Source of the DNA: Nicotiana tabacum
Taxonomy: Eukaryota; Streptophyta; Magnoliopsida; Solanales; Solanaceae
NCBI RefSeq assembly: GCF_000715075.1
Contig: NC_134089.1
Coordinates: 106,957,157-107,021,156, forward strand
Direction of reading: 5' to 3'
DNA length: 64,000 nucleotides
Both the position numbers and the translations under genes were made by a program. A model generated the notes under the pieces. The model had not been told where the DNA came from. It ran no database searches and was given only the letters and a program-made list of their open reading frames with translations. This document shows positions 33,281-45,141 of the stretch, in pieces. The first letter of the stretch is position 1, and each line of letters begins with the position of its first letter.

Positions 33281-36200
33281 GTCAATAACTCATGAGCAAT
33301 GTTATAATAGTTTCGAAACAAGAAAAGACCAAAATAGTCTGGAAATAACAACAATGTACTAATAGGAAGATAGAGAAGGAGAAAAAGTGGAACTGCGATA
33401 GCCAGGAAACTACCTCACTATCTCCATGAAGTCCGTGACTGAAATAGTCAACAACCACTACTATATCCTGAGATACCTGGATCTGCACACAAGGTGTAGA
33501 GGGTAACGTGAGTACACCATCTCAGTAAGTAACAAGTCCAAACTATGGACTGACAGGTAATGACGAACCAAAGCTCAACAGGTAATACAATTAAATTGTA
33601 TAGAAAAGTAGACATGCTTGTAGTTCAAGTAAAAACTCAACAGTAAATAAATACAATCTGAGCAGTACGGAGTATAAAGCTCAGGAATCTCTATGTACCA
33701 ATGCATAAATGGCATGATCAATGTTCCGTGTACCTCTACTCACAAGTGGTCAACAACTCGGTACTGTATATGGCCATCCGGCCCAGGGAAGATCCATCCC
33801 AAAATATATACACATCACTGACCGTAGTCATCCAGTACCGAGGAATGCCATTCCAGCCTTATGGAGAAGATCCATCTCCAGGTATAAATACTTCGGACAA
33901 GATCCATGTCCAGGGAAGATCCATCCCTCAATATCATTAACTGCGATCACTGGGGGTGTAAAGACTCCGGAGGGGCTCCTTTTAGCCCAAGCACTATAAC
34001 AAGCCAACAAAGGCATAATCAATATCCCACTACGCCGTGCAGCCCGATCCCATACTATCACTCAATATCAGGCTCTTGACCTCATTCAGTCATCACTCTC
34101 CAGTCTCATTCACACGAGCTCAAAATGTCATGATACTAGCCCGAACAATTATATGATGTGCAAAATAACAATAATCAAGACTGAGGCATGATATAATATG
34201 CATGAACAAGATTGAGTACAGAATATTAATGAAACTAATGATATAACCGAAAGAAACGACTTCTCGGTCTCAATAGTATCGGCGTCAAGCCATAACATGA
34301 TAATTAGCATGATTTACAGCTCATTAACTTAATCACATAATCACAACACAGATATCAGCAAGAAAGAGTCACTAAGCGATGCCATGGAATGATATAGGCC
34401 GCGATTCTCACGATGCACGCCCACACGCCCATCAGTTGGAATCTGCATCACCTCAATATTAATTGTAGAACACATAGTTCGGGGTTTCAAACCCTCAGAA
34501 CCAAGTTATGAAGTGTTACTTACCTCAAGCCAAGCCAAAACTCTAGCCTGCGACGCCCTTGCCTCTCGATTCGACCTCTAAATTCCCTGAATCTAACCAA
34601 AATCAGTATATTATCATCAATATATGCTAAAGGAATGAAACCCATATGAAAATTATCAAATTAGCTCAAAAATCCCGAAATTTGCCAAAATCGATCTTCG
34701 GGCCCACGTCTCGGAATTCAATAAAAATTACATTACTAGAATCCTTATCCTCACACAAGTCCATACATACCAAGAACATCAAAATCGGAACTCAAATGGC
34801 CCCTCGAATCCCCAATTTAAACTCTCCAATTTCAAGCCCTAATCCCTCAATTTTAACCCTTAAATCCCACTAATTTCATGCCTAATTAGTTAGAAATCAC
34901 CATAGAATCGAGTATTGAGTTCATAAACCTTACCTCTAAGTGTTACCCCTTGAATCCCTCTTCAATTTCTCTAAAAAAGCTCCAAGTCCAAACATAAATG
35001 GTGGAAAAATGACCTATTTCGCGAAGGCCTCTATTTATACTTTTTGGCTAGCAAAACCGTACCTACGGTACCAATGTCGCATCTGTGGTCCACACATGCG
35101 GACAAATCTCCGCTTCTGCGGATTTTCATTAAGCAGCCAAACTCCACTTCTGCGGTCGCCTAACCGCACCTGCAGTCACACAGATGCAGGACCTAGCCTC
35201 ACATGTGATTCCTCTGTGCACCTGCGCCTCAAGACCGCTCCTGCAGAGCTTGCTCCTATGGTCCCACATCCACAGGTGCGGATATGACAGAAGCAACACA
35301 CCAGTTGCATTTTCTCAAGTCTAAACTTTTTTGAAAACCATCCGAAATCATCTCGAGGCCCCCGAGACCTCAACAAAAAATACAAACAAGTCACATACCA
35401 GTATTCAAACTTATTCCAACCTTCGGAACACTCAAAACAATATCGAAACACCAAATCGACCTCGGATTCAAGCTTAAGAACTTAGAAACTTTCAAATTCC
35501 ACAAACGATGCCAAAACCTATCAAACCTCACCCGAATGATCTGAATATTTGCACACACGTCACAAATGACATAACGACCTACTCTAATTTCCGAAATCCC
35601 GTTCTAACCTAGATATCAAGATTTCCACTGCCGATCGAAAAATGCCAAATTTCCAATTTCACCAATTCACACATAAATCTACCACGGACCTCCAAACCAT
35701 ATTTCAAATATGCTCCTAAGCCCAAAATAACATAACAGAGCTATCCGAACCATCAGAATTCACATCTGAGACCTTCTACACATAAGTCAACATCAGGTTG
35801 ACTTTTCCAACTTAAGCTTACTCAAAAGAGACTAAGTGTCTCATTCCACTCTAAGATTACTCAAGAACACAACACAACCAACATGATGTGATGAAATACA
35901 GCTGAACAACGCATAAGGAAGCAGAAATAGGAGAAACAGAGAGGTAACTCATAAAACAACCGGCCGGGTCGTTACATTCCCCAATTGACTTTAGACTGAA
36001 ACTTGATGCTCTCCGATATAACATACTATGAAATATTCTCATAGGCTTGTTTCATGATCAAATGATGTGAAGATGGATCTGGAAATGCTATGTATCTGCA
36101 TGCATCATGTCAAAGTTGGTTCAGCTGGTATTGAGATCAAACGTTCCACTTTCTCTAGTGAGATCTGGAATCTTATTTTTTGCACATCCAATCCTTTCTT

Positions 36201-36349
36201 TGCAGAAAAACCTGCAAGTTATCAGAAAGAAACGAAACAAAGAAAGATTTTCTGCCCAGTTTACACTAGGAAATTTTTGTGAGTTATTGAAAACACATTA
36301 AACTATCTTGGCTATTGCAGAATAAAGAATCGAAAAGTTTTTTTTTAAT

Positions 36350-37105
36350 AATAGGGATGTTATAACCTATGTTAACAAGAAGGAAGGCAACCATGGGATG
36401 TAGTACCCTGTGTTGACAACAAGATGAGTCTCGTGGTACTTTAGGATGCTACTAGGAAATGTCGTACCCTATGTTGGTAGAAAGTAATGCATCTAGGGAA
36501 TGTAGTACCCTATGTTGGCAATAATAATAGGCTCGTGGCACTCTGAGATGCTACTAGGAAATGTCGTACCCTATGTTGGCAGAAAGTAATGCATCTAGAG
36601 GTTGTAGTACCCTATGTTGGCAATAAGAAGAGGCTCGTGACACTCTAAGATGCTACTGGGGAATGTCGTACTCTATGTTGGCAAAAAGTAATGCAACCAG
36701 GGGATGTAATACCCTGTGTTGGACATAAGGTGACGCTCTTGACACTCTAGCATGCTACTGGGGAATGTCGTAACCCATTTTGGCAATAAAATGAGGCTCG
36801 TGACGCTCTGACATGCTACTAGGGAATGTCGTACCCTATGTTTTCAACAAGAAATGCAACCAAGGGATATAGTATCCTGTGTTGGCAATAAGATGAGGCT
36901 CGTGGCACTCTGGGAGTCTACTAGGGAATGTCATACCCTATGTTGCATGAAATGAGGCTTGTGGGGCTCTATGATGCTACTAGGGAATGTTGTACCCTAT
37001 GTTTGCAATAAAAATGAGGCTCGTGGCATTCTGAGATGCTACTAGGGAATATCGTACCCTATGTTAGTAGAAAGGAATGCAATCAGGGGATGTAGTACCC
37101 TGAAG
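36350..37105 (-). repeat. Hairpin tandem array in the 3' UTR of element E
   Basis: Higher-order units of about 102 bp, later about 61 bp, built from hairpin words TAGGG-aatgtcgta-CCCTA and CAGGG-gatgtagta-CCCTG, each followed by tgttggca. Spacer agatgaggctcgtggcactctgag. About 14 hairpin words can be counted. Position matches the array of element A (behind pol, before the LTR). Confidence 0.88.
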
Positions 37106-37917
37106 TGAAGATAGGGTATTCCCTATAATGAAACTAAAAATAAAATGCTTACATATATATTGGAATAAAAATAAAGGAACTGAGAACTTCACTTGGTGGT
37201 GTTCGTCTTTTCATGAACTTTTTCTTAAAATTATTCTATTCCTGTTCTGAATAAAGAAAGATTTGTTAGTTTTAAAATAAAGGTCGGTTTGTGGCCTTGA
37301 TTATTTCAATCTCTTGATCTCGGCTCATCTTCTTTAATGATTTCAACTGCAACTGATTATTTCCTGAATACCAACTGCATTTCTGACTATAGAGAACCTT
37401 TAGCTTTTCCAAACTTTTGCCATGACTGTACTTAACCCTTTTCAACTTTATGTTGCCTTTGTGGGCATTTCACTTTTGACTTCTTTCAGAGTTTTCCATT
37501 TCAAAGCATCGGCCAATCACGGACAGTCAGGGTCGACTTGATGCCCTTGTCGAGGCTGGGCACCTTTTGAATATATCAACTCGCTTCAAACGAGAACCTT
37601 GTAAATCGGTCTTGCCATCTTTTCTTTGCCTTATTTTTGGAACAAAGCTAGACCAAAAGGGATTCAACGAAAAGAAAAACAATGGAATAGAGGATGAGTT
37701 TAAAACAAGAGGTTCCCTTTCAGGGAACAAAATTATGGACTTATCTGGGAGTACATGCAGACTTCAATGAACATGACATGCCTTTTGGACTAGATGCCTG
37801 ATCTGTATAAACTGAACGATTCTCATAAACTCATCAAAATTTTTGACTTGAAACCGGGAAACCTTGCTTATGATTGTGTTCATGCCATGGCTGCGTTGAT
37901 CCTCTTTTTGATCAACA
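37106..37917 (-). other. 3' UTR of element E, unique part
   Basis: No gene. It contains AT/TC-rich sequence and a tgcccttgtcgaggctgggc word; ORFs at 37527-37979 are shadows. Confidence 0.45.
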
Positions 37918-38100
37918 ATGCCCTTTGCGGGTTTTCACTAGCTGATATCTCTCATTCTCTTCTCGCTATCGTCTTATAATGTCCTTTGCGGGTTTTCACT
38001 AACAAGACTCTCTCATTTTTATTTTCTCTACTCACCGTCGCCCTATAGTGCCCATGAGGGTTTTCACCAATAAGACTCTCTCATTTATTTATCTCGTTTG
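37918..38100 (-). repeat. Three tandem copies of a 60-66 bp repeat
   Basis: Copies of tgccctttgcgggttttcac (about 37918, 37979, 38049), each ending in a tctctcattY word. Confidence 0.8.
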
Positions 38101-38619
38101 GTTGCATCCGATCCAAGTAACGTATCCTCCAATTCTTGAACGTTCTCACCGATTGATCGGAAGGACTTGAAAGGATTTGGGTAAAAAGAATTTGAATTGA
38201 ATTACAACTTCGGAACATTTCGGAGAAACTATCGCCGAACCATTGTAACATCTGCCCCAGTTTTTACTTTTGGGGAATGTGGATTTTTTGTTTGGTGTGA
38301 CCGATCCCCAAAGTGAGGCTGTCTACGTATCCTTTCAGAATTAGATCGGACGTAGTTTAATTGACTTGAAATTGTTTTGTTTTATATTTTGTTTTCTTTT
38401 GCTTTTTTTTCCTCCTTTTTTCTTCTACTTTTTATTTTTATTTTTTTCTTTTTCTTTCTTTTCTTTGTCAGTTTTTAATAATAACCTCCAGACACCAAAG
38501 AGGGTAATCAAAGAGAGGGAACCAACTTAAAGAGTATGCAAAAGGATTAATGGTGTTTGGGTAGCGAGAAAGAAAGCCTCCGTCATGCCAATCAGAGAAT
38601 GCTAACACCAAGTAATGAG

Positions 38620-39016
38620 TTAATTATTGTAACTTTTGACTGCATCTGCGTCGACTATTGTCTCGGGGACATTTTTTTTGATATCTCCCAAATACAACGC
38701 TTCATTTGAAAATACTCTTGTTACAATGTTTGAACCCTTGCAATTTGGAGAAAATATTTCCTTAGCTTCTTCATGGTGCGGGAGAATATGTCTCAGGAAG
38801 AATTGTCCCACTTCAAATTTCGTGGGACGTACTTTTTGTTGTCAGCATGGGCCATTCTTTGTTGTACAACTGCCCATGGTAGCCTCCGGCCAATCACTTT
38901 CCATCAATCAAAGACAATGTTTCAATCGGGACATGACTCAATCTTCATCATCGATCTCGGCTTTAACAATGATCCGAAGAGAGGGAATCTCATTTTCGTT
39001 TCAATTCTTTATTTAG
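38620..39016 (-). pseudogene. Integrase C-terminal remnant of element E
   Basis: On the minus strand the last 63 codons before the stop at 38620 are open: MGQFFLRHILPHHEEAKEI, then VTRVFSNEALYLGDI and DADAVKSYNN. This corresponds to the integrase C-terminal segment in element A near 23800-23975 (LVLKQISPHQDEAKG ... SDAVKRYYA). Upstream bases to about 39016 read as decayed continuation. The catalytic core is absent. Longer plus-strand ORFs (38636-39039) are shadows. Confidence 0.7.
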
Positions 39017-39944
39017 TTTCTTACAAGCCGTTTCTTTAATACATAATGCTTCTTGGATCATTATTTCGAAATCTGACAACGTTTTAGAGTCTCGGCATGA
39101 AATCTGCAAGCATGTCATGTTATTAAAATCTGCATTTACAAAACTGAAAAGAGAGTAAGAAAGGTGACAAGATTAAGAAAAGAGACATTCATGGATGATG
39201 AAATATTGATTTTATTTATTTGAATATTTTAAAAGAAAAGATAGAAGGGTTTACATCAGAATGTAAGAGAGTAAAGTAAAAACATTCGGATGACACACTG
39301 AAATAACTTGAAAGGAAGAAAAGATAGCAAGACCGACTACCGAGACTCCCATCTGATAGGGAACATTTTTGGGTTAGCGCCCGTTTTTTTGTTTCTGTTC
39401 TGCCGCGCCAATGGCTACTATGGTACTATGGTTTTCAATGCTGGATCAAATTCCCCATCATCAAATTATCCCGAGCAGGCCATGTCTTATTGCTCAAATC
39501 TGGTAAAGTCAACCCCACATTTGCCTTCATTTTTTATTTTTCACCGCCAACTTGACTACTTGATTTTGGTGACCTTGGATCAACAACAATGGTGCTTGTT
39601 CCATTTGTTGAGAAGATGCTTTTACTTCTGAGGGATCTTGGATTGTTTACGTGACTTAACATTGCAAACCAACAAACCGACCACCTTTAACTAGTTTTTA
39701 TTTCAAAACAACAAGCATGTCAGAATAAATACTCTCTCTTCTTCTTTTTTCTTTTTTCTTTTTTGTTTCTTTTTACCACTTTATTCTTTTTTTCTTTTCA
39801 AAATGATTCGATCGAACCTGATGTAGGTTGCCTACGTATCATGTGGAGACATAAATCAGATCTTGCGTAGCTCGGGAAGATGAAGAATAAAATAAATAAA
39901 CTAACACTTTTTTTAGTGTAAAAAAAATCTAATCGTAAAATCTC

Positions 39945-40670
39945 CTAACAAGGAAAATATTTTTAAACTTTGAATTCTCTATCTCTATTTTTTATTTAAA
40001 ATTTTCGAAAGAAAAACTTCTAAAAAGAAAGAAAATATTTTTCGATTTTCATTTTTGGTAACTTTCGAAAGAAAGAAATATTTTTTGAATTTTTGGGAGA
40101 AAGACTACTAAAAAAGGTGGAGAATATTTTTGGATTTTTGACCTTGACGTCTTAAAGAAAGACTTCTAAAGAAGAAATTAAAGGAAAGTAATTTTTTTTT
40201 TGGATTTTTGAAAATTGGGGGCCGGACCCGATAAAGGTTGTCTACGTATCTTACATCCGATGAGAATCACACCCACGTAGTTCGGTTAGATCAAGAATAA
40301 AGTAAATAAACTAACTTTTACTCCTATATAATTCAGACCATGAAGGCTCCTAAAAAGGGAAATATATTTTTTGGATTTCTAAGTTTTTTTTTCTTTGAAT
40401 TTCTTAAGCAAGACTTCTAAATAATAAAAAAATATTTTTTTGATTTTGATTTTTTTGAGAAATGTTCGAAAGAAACACTTCTAAAAAGGAAAGAACATAT
40501 TTTTGGATTTTGAATTTTTTTTTTGAATTTATAAAAGAAACGACTTCTATAGAAAACAGAAAATATTTTTGATTTTTTTATAAAATTTTCGAAAGAAAAA
40601 CTCTTGAAGAAGAATGAAAATATTTTTTGATTTTGAGAAGAAATTAAAAGAAAATATTTTTAAATTTTTG
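39945..40670 (-). repeat. AT-rich reiterated unit with ttcgaaagaaa words
   Basis: Diverged 50-65 bp units containing ttttcgaaagaaaaacttct (about 40004, 40063, 40466, 40587) followed by aaagaaaatatttttgga. They fill the spaces between the cassettes. Non-coding. Confidence 0.7.
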
Positions 40671-40789
40671 AAAAGTAAGGGCCAGACCTGATGAAGGTTG
40701 CCTATGTATCTCACATCGCGTGAGAATCTGACCTGCGTAGTTCGGTTAAAATAAAATAATAAAATCATTTAGAGAATTGTGATTTTACA

Positions 40790-41463
40790 CACCAGAACCC
40801 TTCAAAATTTTATTAAAAAAAGGGTACTCTTGGAGGAAATTTTCTCTTTCTTTCTCCTCTCTATCCTAAAGCCGGTCATTATTTGAGTGAAGGCTACCAA
40901 ATAATGTTACAAATAGTATATAAAGATCAACATGCTGGTCCGAAAAATTGGTGTATGTCCTAGACGGGCCCGTACCTTGTGCCGAGTGCCGCTAAGTCCA
41001 ATGCACATGATGCAAATAAAGCGTAGACGACTAGGATATTCATTGCTTGTGGGTTGTTCTTCTATGTTTTTAAATCCTGATGGTATCTAGACCTGGCTTA
41101 CCCGGGCGGACAACCCAAGCCGAGGAGCATCAAGCGTCAGCAGTAGTAAAACAGCACTGGCTAGCTAACGGCTCTCCCGCCTAAACATGTGTGACTAAAT
41201 CCTTCACCAGATGCTGGTAAGCTAACTGACTTTATCTCAAGACAGAAATTTTGTGATGCTTGTAAGCAAATACAACATAACTACCTATCAGAGGACTCAT
41301 ATGGGTGCGAGAGAGTATACAATTTATATCACACTTCAAATAAATATTAAAGCGGTAAATAACCGGCAAATAGCACATTATGCTCCGAAATACGATAATA
41401 TCCAAAACATGATAAAAGCCACACAAGAATCAATATAAATAAGCTCGAATTCTAATTAATGAT
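40790..41463 (-). other. Leader of element E
   Basis: Non-coding stretch downstream (minus) of the PBS. GC-richer patch 40960-41200 (cgggcccgtaccttgtgccg, acccgggcggacaacccaag). The ORF pair at 41232-41438 is a shadow. Confidence 0.5.
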
Positions 41464-41481
41464 TCCCCAGCGGAGTCGCCA
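41464..41481 (-). other. Primer binding site of element E, tRNA-Arg type
   Basis: Minus strand tggcgactccgctgggga, one base from the PBS of A, four bases from the LTR end at 41486. Confidence 0.85.
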
Positions 41482-42482
41482 GAGCTGTCACACTTCTTTT
41501 TTGCCACACAACCCTACTACGAGGTTGAGTTAGAAGAATTTTTCCAATTAAAGTGACGTTTTAAAAAGGAATTATTTATTATTTAGAGTCGCTACATGGA
41601 ATTGAGTTTTGGTGTTCCAAGTCACCTTTTATTGAATCCCTTATCAAAGAAAAGATTTGACTCCTAATTCATGGTCTACGAAAATAGAAGACTAAGTAAG
41701 GAATTATGTTGACCGAGAGAAAGGTGTAAGGTACCCCTCGAGTCCCGTGGTTCTAGCACGGTCGCTTTATTGACTAATGTAAGGCTAAAATCAATTTTTA
41801 GGTATTCTTGTATTTTATTGATTATGACTTATTTATTACCGCTTAATTAATTATTATATTTTATTAATTGCGTTCACCAAGTTGCAATACACATACAAAA
41901 TATTTTTCTTTGAAGTTGGATGTTAAACCAAGGTACGGGAATGTACACATGGTAAACATAATTATCTTACATTAAAAGGTATCAAGACGCGAGAAGCGCA
42001 CATGATCCGTTTATTATTTAAGCATATCAATCCAAGGTTCGGGTATGAACACATGGGCTAATAGTATATTTAGAATATTTAATTATTTTGTCTCTTTAAT
42101 ATTCAAGATATTTAATAATTGTATATTCTTATAATTTGGCTTATATTTTTGGAGTTAATGTATAATATTTATTTTACAAAAATAAAAAAATGAGCCAGCT
42201 TTATAGCTTCTTTAACTCTGAGTGTAGTTTTTTTTTTACCCCCTATTTGGTTTATTAATTTAAATCCATATAACCTAACTACTAATGACTTCTCAGTAGT
42301 GCAACATCATCAGCAATGTAAGAAATATATTCAAACTAAAAAAATAAACATATATATATAATTATTATTTAAAGCAAAAGGTGAATTAAAGCTTTGAAAG
42401 ATGCCACGAAAAATTTCGTTAAGTTATTCTGCAGACTTTCCTATTATTAGAGCAAAGCCGAAATCATACCTTTATACTATAC

Positions 42483-42615
42483 AACAACAACGACGAGAAC
42501 GACCCAGTATAATTTTACAAATGGGGTATGGGGAGAGTAATATGTACGCAGACCTTATCCCTACCCCGAGGGGCAAAGAGGCTGTTTCCAGAAGACCCTC
42601 TGCTTAAGAAAGCAA
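42483..42615 (-). mobile_element. Au-like SINE, 5' truncated
   Basis: Minus-strand words agcagagggtcttctgg, aaacagcctcttt, ggtctgcgtac and a (TTG)n end (plus-strand caacaacaacg at 42483) match my memory of the Au SINE common in Solanaceae and grasses. About 130 bp remain. The tRNA-like promoter part is not clearly present and I could not identify a TSD. Confidence 0.55.
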
Positions 42616-43594
42616 TAAGAGACGATATATTAGTATCATCAATAGAATGATAATAAAATAACAACAATATAAGAAATACGAAATAGATAGAAGGTATAAT
42701 ATTAACTAGCAGATAAAGCCCTGCATCAGTAGATGACCACTAGCATCCTAAAACTAACTCCTAATTGACCGATGTAGAAATATTCACAACTTCCCAGTAA
42801 CCTTTATGCTATATTAACAAAAATTTCTAACGCACATAGAGGCCCGAGGAAGCAACGTAGTAGAGTTTCTTAGAATGAAGTAAATAAAAGAAAACTTAAG
42901 GGATTCTTTAACTATTTTTCTTATGGTGAAATAAATAATATCTCTGTCTCCAAACTGAATTAAAATAGTAACATCACTCTAAAGCAATTCCGATAAATAA
43001 TCTGACAAACTAATAAAATTATATTTACTAGAAGAAAGTCAATATATAAAGATAAAAAATAAGATTTTTATTGATCAAGTTTATGCAAATTATCTCATGG
43101 GAAGCAACATCCAAATCCTCAAAAAAAAAAAAGGTTACACAAACTCGATCAACATGCCGCAGGGATCGAACGTGAAATTATGGCAAAAGAATAGATTAGA
43201 ACTAAAAATTAAAAGTTAAGAACAACTTTTAGATTATTCCGATTCTTTAAATTCCAAACATACATATACATATATAAATAATAAGAAGAAACCGACGCCA
43301 TCTAAAACACAAAAGAAAGCAAAAGAATAACTGAATTTAAATAAACTAACATCGTGCATTCAATTATACATTATATTAAACTAACCAAAGAGATTAAGTA
43401 TTACATTTTATAAGATTTCATAACAAAAAAATATCTACAATCTACTGAGTTGAACCCGCAAATTTAAACCACGAAGGACACTTCGATTTTCGACTCTAAA
43501 TAGAGCAACTCCACTGAATAACTATCTCTCCAAGCCCACTTTTTACTCTAAAAGAAAAGTGTTGTTTTTCTCCTAATTGCTGAAAACTTTCATA

Positions 43595-43800
43595 ATCAGA
43601 TTTTTTTTTTATTTTTTTTTATTTTTTTTTTACCTTCTTCTCTTTTTCACGTTGTTTTCTTCTGTTCCAAGACCTCCCTCTTCAAAATCTTCCTCTCAAT
43701 TTCATTCCTTGCTCTCCGTTCCTTTCTCTTTCTTTGTTACTCCCTTCTTCTTCTTCTTTTTTTTTTTTTTAATCTCTCGCCCCCCCCCCCCCCTTTCCCA
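43595..43800. repeat. Polypyrimidine tract with C14 run
   Basis: About 200 bases of T/C with T9-T14 runs and C14 at 43780-43793. The 103-aa ORF over it (Phe/Ser-rich) is an artefact of composition. Confidence 0.85.
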
Positions 43801-45141
43801 TGTTCTTTTCTTTTTTTATAAGGAAAATTTGGTAGTTTGTTGTTCCCCATTTGGAGTGGGGGAACGTGAGTTTGAAGTTGGGAGTTAATGATTGTGGGGG
43901 CGAGGACATGAAAGGTGGGGTGAGGGAGTTAGGCTAGTAATGGGATTAGCAAATTAAACATCAGATTTTGAGATAAAGTTTACCATACTTTATCACTTTG
44001 ACGTTAAAAGTTCCTCTATTTTTTGATTTGAAAGTTAAATTAAGTTATAAAGATAACAAGTTAACCAACATTTCTTATAATATAGGAAAACTAAATTTTT
44101 ACATGTACTTTAAATAATACTAAGAAAAGTTATCATAACCGTTACGATCCTAAACCGATCCGGTCGTAATGACGCCTATCATGAAACTAGGCCAAACAAA
44201 TCTCAATTCAAACTATTCATTTATAAAAGACAGTTTTAAGCCATTGATTGACAAAATTTCATAACATAAGACTAAATAACCAGTGCGGAATAAACACACA
44301 AGCCCGATATCGGGGTGTCACAAGTCACGAGCAACTACAACTATGTCTCAATACAATAAAGTCTAACAAAGTCTGGAAGACAATACTAAATAAATCTAGG
44401 GAAGATATGACGGAGAAGAACAGGGCTGCAAACGCTATGCAACTACCTTGTCGACTCCGAGACCTGCTAAACGAACGATCAATGCTCACTATCGCTAATC
44501 GCAACTCCTGGATCTGCACAGAAAGTGCAGGGAGTAATGTGAGTACGCCAACTCAGTAAGTAATAAAATTAAATGAAAGCTAAGCAGTAAAAAAACAGAT
44601 AATTCCACGTCATAACACCACAACAAATACAGTGCATTTCCTAAAATAGTACAAATATCATTTACCTCGTAAAACAAACTCAGCTTCAGTAAAGCCTTTC
44701 CTTTTAAAACATTTTTCAATAGTTTCAATCAAGTGATGAAAACGATGAGCAAAAATGATAGAAACGTAAACAGCACTAGGGCAAAACACGTACCATAAAC
44801 CGCCACTCGGGCAAAATATCAACAAAACCTGCCCCTCGGGCTACCTCACAATCACTCGTAATCAGCCCCTTGGGCAACAATATGAATCAACAACAGCCCC
44901 TCGGGCAACATCACATCACTCACATTGGGTACCCGCGCTCATTGGGGGTGTTCAGACTCCGGAGGGGCCCCTACAGCCCAAACGCTAATACAAGCCATCT
45001 CGTGGCATAATAAATCAGGCCCTCGTCCTCTCATATATCACAAATCAGTACAACATGCTGTGGCGTGCAGCCCGATCCCATAATATCCTCAAAACACAGG
45101 CCCTCGGCCTTACTTAGTTAGAAACCTCTCAAGCCACTCGG

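Larger units (their letters stand above)
29812..35976 (-). mobile_element. Element B: 5' end of a Tekay-type chromovirus (LTR plus gag start)
   Basis: Minus-strand element. Reading leftwards: LTR start tgtaacgacccgg at 35976, LTR end ...cacgaccg-type at 30252, a degenerate PBS, then the gag start. Element A truncates the view at 29812; the rest of B must lie left of the window. The LTR is 30252-30439 plus 33281-35976 (about 2.9 kb), interrupted by solo LTR S. It is homologous to element C along its whole length (LTR, leader, gag start). It lies in element E at 35977. Confidence 0.88.
38323..40740 (-). repeat. Four dispersed CTACGT...ACGTAG cassettes of element E
   Basis: Arms at 38323/38355, 39832/39870, 40242/40280 and 40702/40740. 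Each has about 20-27 bases between arms and flanking words (gtgag or ggttg before, ttcgg after). Copies 1 and 3 have perfect 6-bp arms; copies 2 and 4 carry C/T or A/G changes in the arms. Copy 1 is behind the pol stop as in element A; copies 2-4 lie on the other side of the integrase remnant. Confidence 0.7.
35977..44139 (-). mobile_element. Element E: reduced Ogre-like LTR retrotransposon, minus strand
   Basis: Reading leftwards from 44139: LTR (ends at 41486), a four-base gap, a tRNA-Arg PBS (41481-41464), a leader (to about 40790), AT-rich reiterated sequence with CTACGT...ACGTAG cassettes, an integrase C-terminal remnant (39016-38620), a 3' UTR with cassette, a triple repeat and a hairpin array, then the border with B at 35976. 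gag, protease, RT and RNase H are absent, so it is a deletion derivative or a large non-autonomous Ogre relative. The 3' LTR lies beyond B, outside the window. C interrupts it on the right. Confidence 0.75.
41486..44139 (-). repeat. 5' LTR of element E (right end uncertain)
   Basis: The LTR end ...gtgtgaca is at 41486. The word cctcgaggggtacctta (41730-41750 region, minus) parallels cctcgaggggtgcctaac in the LTR of A, supporting the Ogre lineage. A TATA-like ccttataaaaaaa lies on the minus strand at 43811-43823, beside the polypyrimidine tract. The LTR start is not recognised; element C cuts in at 44140. Contains an Au-like SINE. Confidence 0.6.

Noticed and set aside
36350..37105. Centromeric or subtelomeric satellite
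   Set aside because: The array is short and lies at the expected 3' UTR place of an Ogre element, between pol remnant and the element border.
38636..39039. Plus-strand ORFs of 126 and 88 aa
   Set aside because: They are antisense to the integrase C-terminal remnant, which has recognisable motifs on the minus strand.
43577..43888. 103-aa Phe/Ser-rich ORF, membrane-protein-like
   Set aside because: It is a translated polypyrimidine tract inside an LTR.
44140..44140. TSD of element C
   Set aside because: The right border is outside the window, so no duplication can be tested.
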